Assembly (NCBI GenBank): GCA_965662565.1
Contig: CBFIHS010000002.1
Coordinates: 1 to 64,000 of the forward strand
Length of the DNA stretch: 64,000 nucleotides
Direction of reading: 5' to 3'
Source: UBA5109 sp965662565
GTDB lineage: Bacteria > Pseudomonadota > Gammaproteobacteria > Pseudomonadales > Pseudohongiellaceae
Below the pieces are notes generated by a model. That model was not told the DNA's origin. It saw nothing but the letters and a program-made list of their open reading frames with translations, and did not search any database. Positions 63,429 to 64,000 of this stretch are shown here, one piece after another. The stretch's first letter is position 1. Every line of letters begins with the position of its first letter. The translations under genes and the position numbers were made by a program.

Positions 63429-64000
63429 TTATTCTTCTTTCATTAAAACGTCTTTCATTAAAGCGTCTTCAGAAGGTAAGTAGCTTTCTAATCGTTTTAT
63501 CCAGCCCTTAAGCCATCTTGACTCATTTCTTTCTGCTGGGGAATTACTAACTCTATCCTGTAGTACTTCCTTGGCAGAGGCAACATAATTTTCCAAGGCA
63601 TTTTCATTGCCGGGTAACATTCCTTTTAATACCTGGAGTAAGCCCCAACCTTGATTGTTGTATTGCTCATTTTTCGATATGCCTTCACCCTTAAAGTTAA
63701 TGTAGTCAATAAGGGCATACATTCCATAAGGTGGTTTACTGTTTGCAACAGCATAAAATTTATCTTCTATAGCCTTAGCTTCTTCTCTAGGGGTAGTTTC
63801 AAGTATTTCATTTAAGGCATTTTCGAAGCGATTGATAATGAACTCTGTTTGAATATCAATATTCTCCGCTAGAAAGCGTCTTAATTCATTTAAGCGTTCC
63901 TTATCATAATCTGAGATGAAGCTTTCACGATCTTGCCAGGGAGAATCATAGTTCGAACTTGCTATCCAGTTTGGAACGGGCAGATTTTTTTCTTCAAAGT
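63429..64000 (-). CDS. Unrecognised protein, 5'-truncated by window edge
   Basis: The minus-strand frame is open through the window end; the first Met (63722) is internal, because the sequence continues upstream with FEEKNLPVPNWIASSNYDS and on through RFLAENIDIQTEFIINRFENAL. The visible 190 codons predict a mainly helical, charged protein ending LMKDVLMKEE. I do not recognise it. It lies 27 bp upstream of hisC. The true start and any signal peptide lie outside. Confidence 0.75.
   Translation of the reverse strand, partial: FEEKNLPVPNWIASSNYDSPWQDRESFISDYDKERLNELRRFLAENIDIQTEFIINRFENALNEILETTPREEAKAIEDKFYAVANSKPPYGMYALIDYINFKGEGISKNEQYNNQGWGLLQVLKGMLPGNENALENYVASAKEVLQDRVSNSPAERNESRWLKGWIKRLESYLPSEDALMKDVLMKEE
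63436..63465 (-). repeat. 15-bp in-frame tandem duplication near the 3' end of the terminal gene
   Basis: TCTTTCATTAAAACG and TCTTTCATTAAAGCG lie in direct tandem (+ strand), one mismatch apart. They encode ALMKD-VLMKE at the C terminus of the unrecognised protein. In frame, so the reading is preserved. Confidence 0.85.

Noticed and set aside
1..64000. CRISPR arrays, integrases, transposases, prophage or toxin-antitoxin modules
   Set aside because: None is supported: no regularly spaced repeats, and no gene in the window belongs to these families.

Overview
The window reads as chromosome of a gammaproteobacterium close to the Pseudomonas/Cellvibrio side of the class, moderately A+T-rich (roughly 40% G+C by eye, not computed). 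The evidence is gene order and family type: murF-mraY-murD-ftsW-murG-murC-ddlB-ftsQ-ftsA-ftsZ-lpxC-M23 peptidase-secA, then argJ-mutT facing yacG-coaE-pilD-pilC-pilB with nadC and ampD, a FabY-type ketoacyl synthase, homodimeric-type AceE, and a DUF3820/RimI/HolD-like complement. A run of 10 N inside ftsQ shows this is a draft assembly, possibly a metagenome or single-cell genome, so apparent gene lesions must be read with that in mind.

Layout. (1) 1-18.3 kb, + strand: the division and cell-wall cluster, lipid A synthesis (lpxC), protein export (secA), arginine synthesis (argJ) and a Nudix hydrolase. (2) 18.3-23.7 kb, - strand: yacG, coaE, pilD, a frameshifted pilC, the C-terminal half of pilB joined to the N-terminal part of an acyltransferase, then nadC. 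(3) 23.8-32.3 kb, + strand: ampD, aceE-aceF behind two palindromes that fit the FadR/PdhR-type GntR operator consensus, yajQ, fxsA, and groES-groEL behind a sigma-32-type promoter. (4) 32.5-47.1 kb, mixed strands, the most accessory part: a secreted TolB-propeller/CehA-McbA-like protein, a membrane coiled-coil protein, a DUF938 methyltransferase, a flavin monooxygenase with a Dabb partner, a GST, a PepSY membrane protein, an NHL-repeat protein, tRNA-Leu(UAG), the ybbP-ybbA-tesA cluster and a periplasmic metallo-beta-lactamase-fold hydrolase. (5) 47.3-64 kb: a PadR-regulated RND efflux operon, class I fumarase, a nitroreductase, fabY, an M15 peptidase, a ribosome hibernation factor, a GlxA-type regulator, greB-dinB, a HolD-like candidate with rimI, hisC and a gene running off the end.

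How the parts work together. The first 14 kb makes lipid II in the cytoplasm and at the inner membrane, flips or polymerises it at the septum (ftsW), and builds the Z-ring and its membrane tether. AmpD and the M15 peptidase fit peptidoglycan recycling. AceEF, class I fumarase, FabY and NadC cover acetyl-CoA supply, the TCA cycle, fatty-acid initiation and NAD synthesis.

The strongest anomaly is the type IV pilus assembly locus. pilC carries what looks like a one-base deletion. pilB lacks its N-terminal half, which is replaced at a sharp junction by a truncated acyltransferase. No pilA is present beside them. This is either real decay of the locus or an assembly defect, and reads would decide. 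I found no CRISPR array, integrase, transposase, prophage, or convincing new defence or biosynthetic system in the window.
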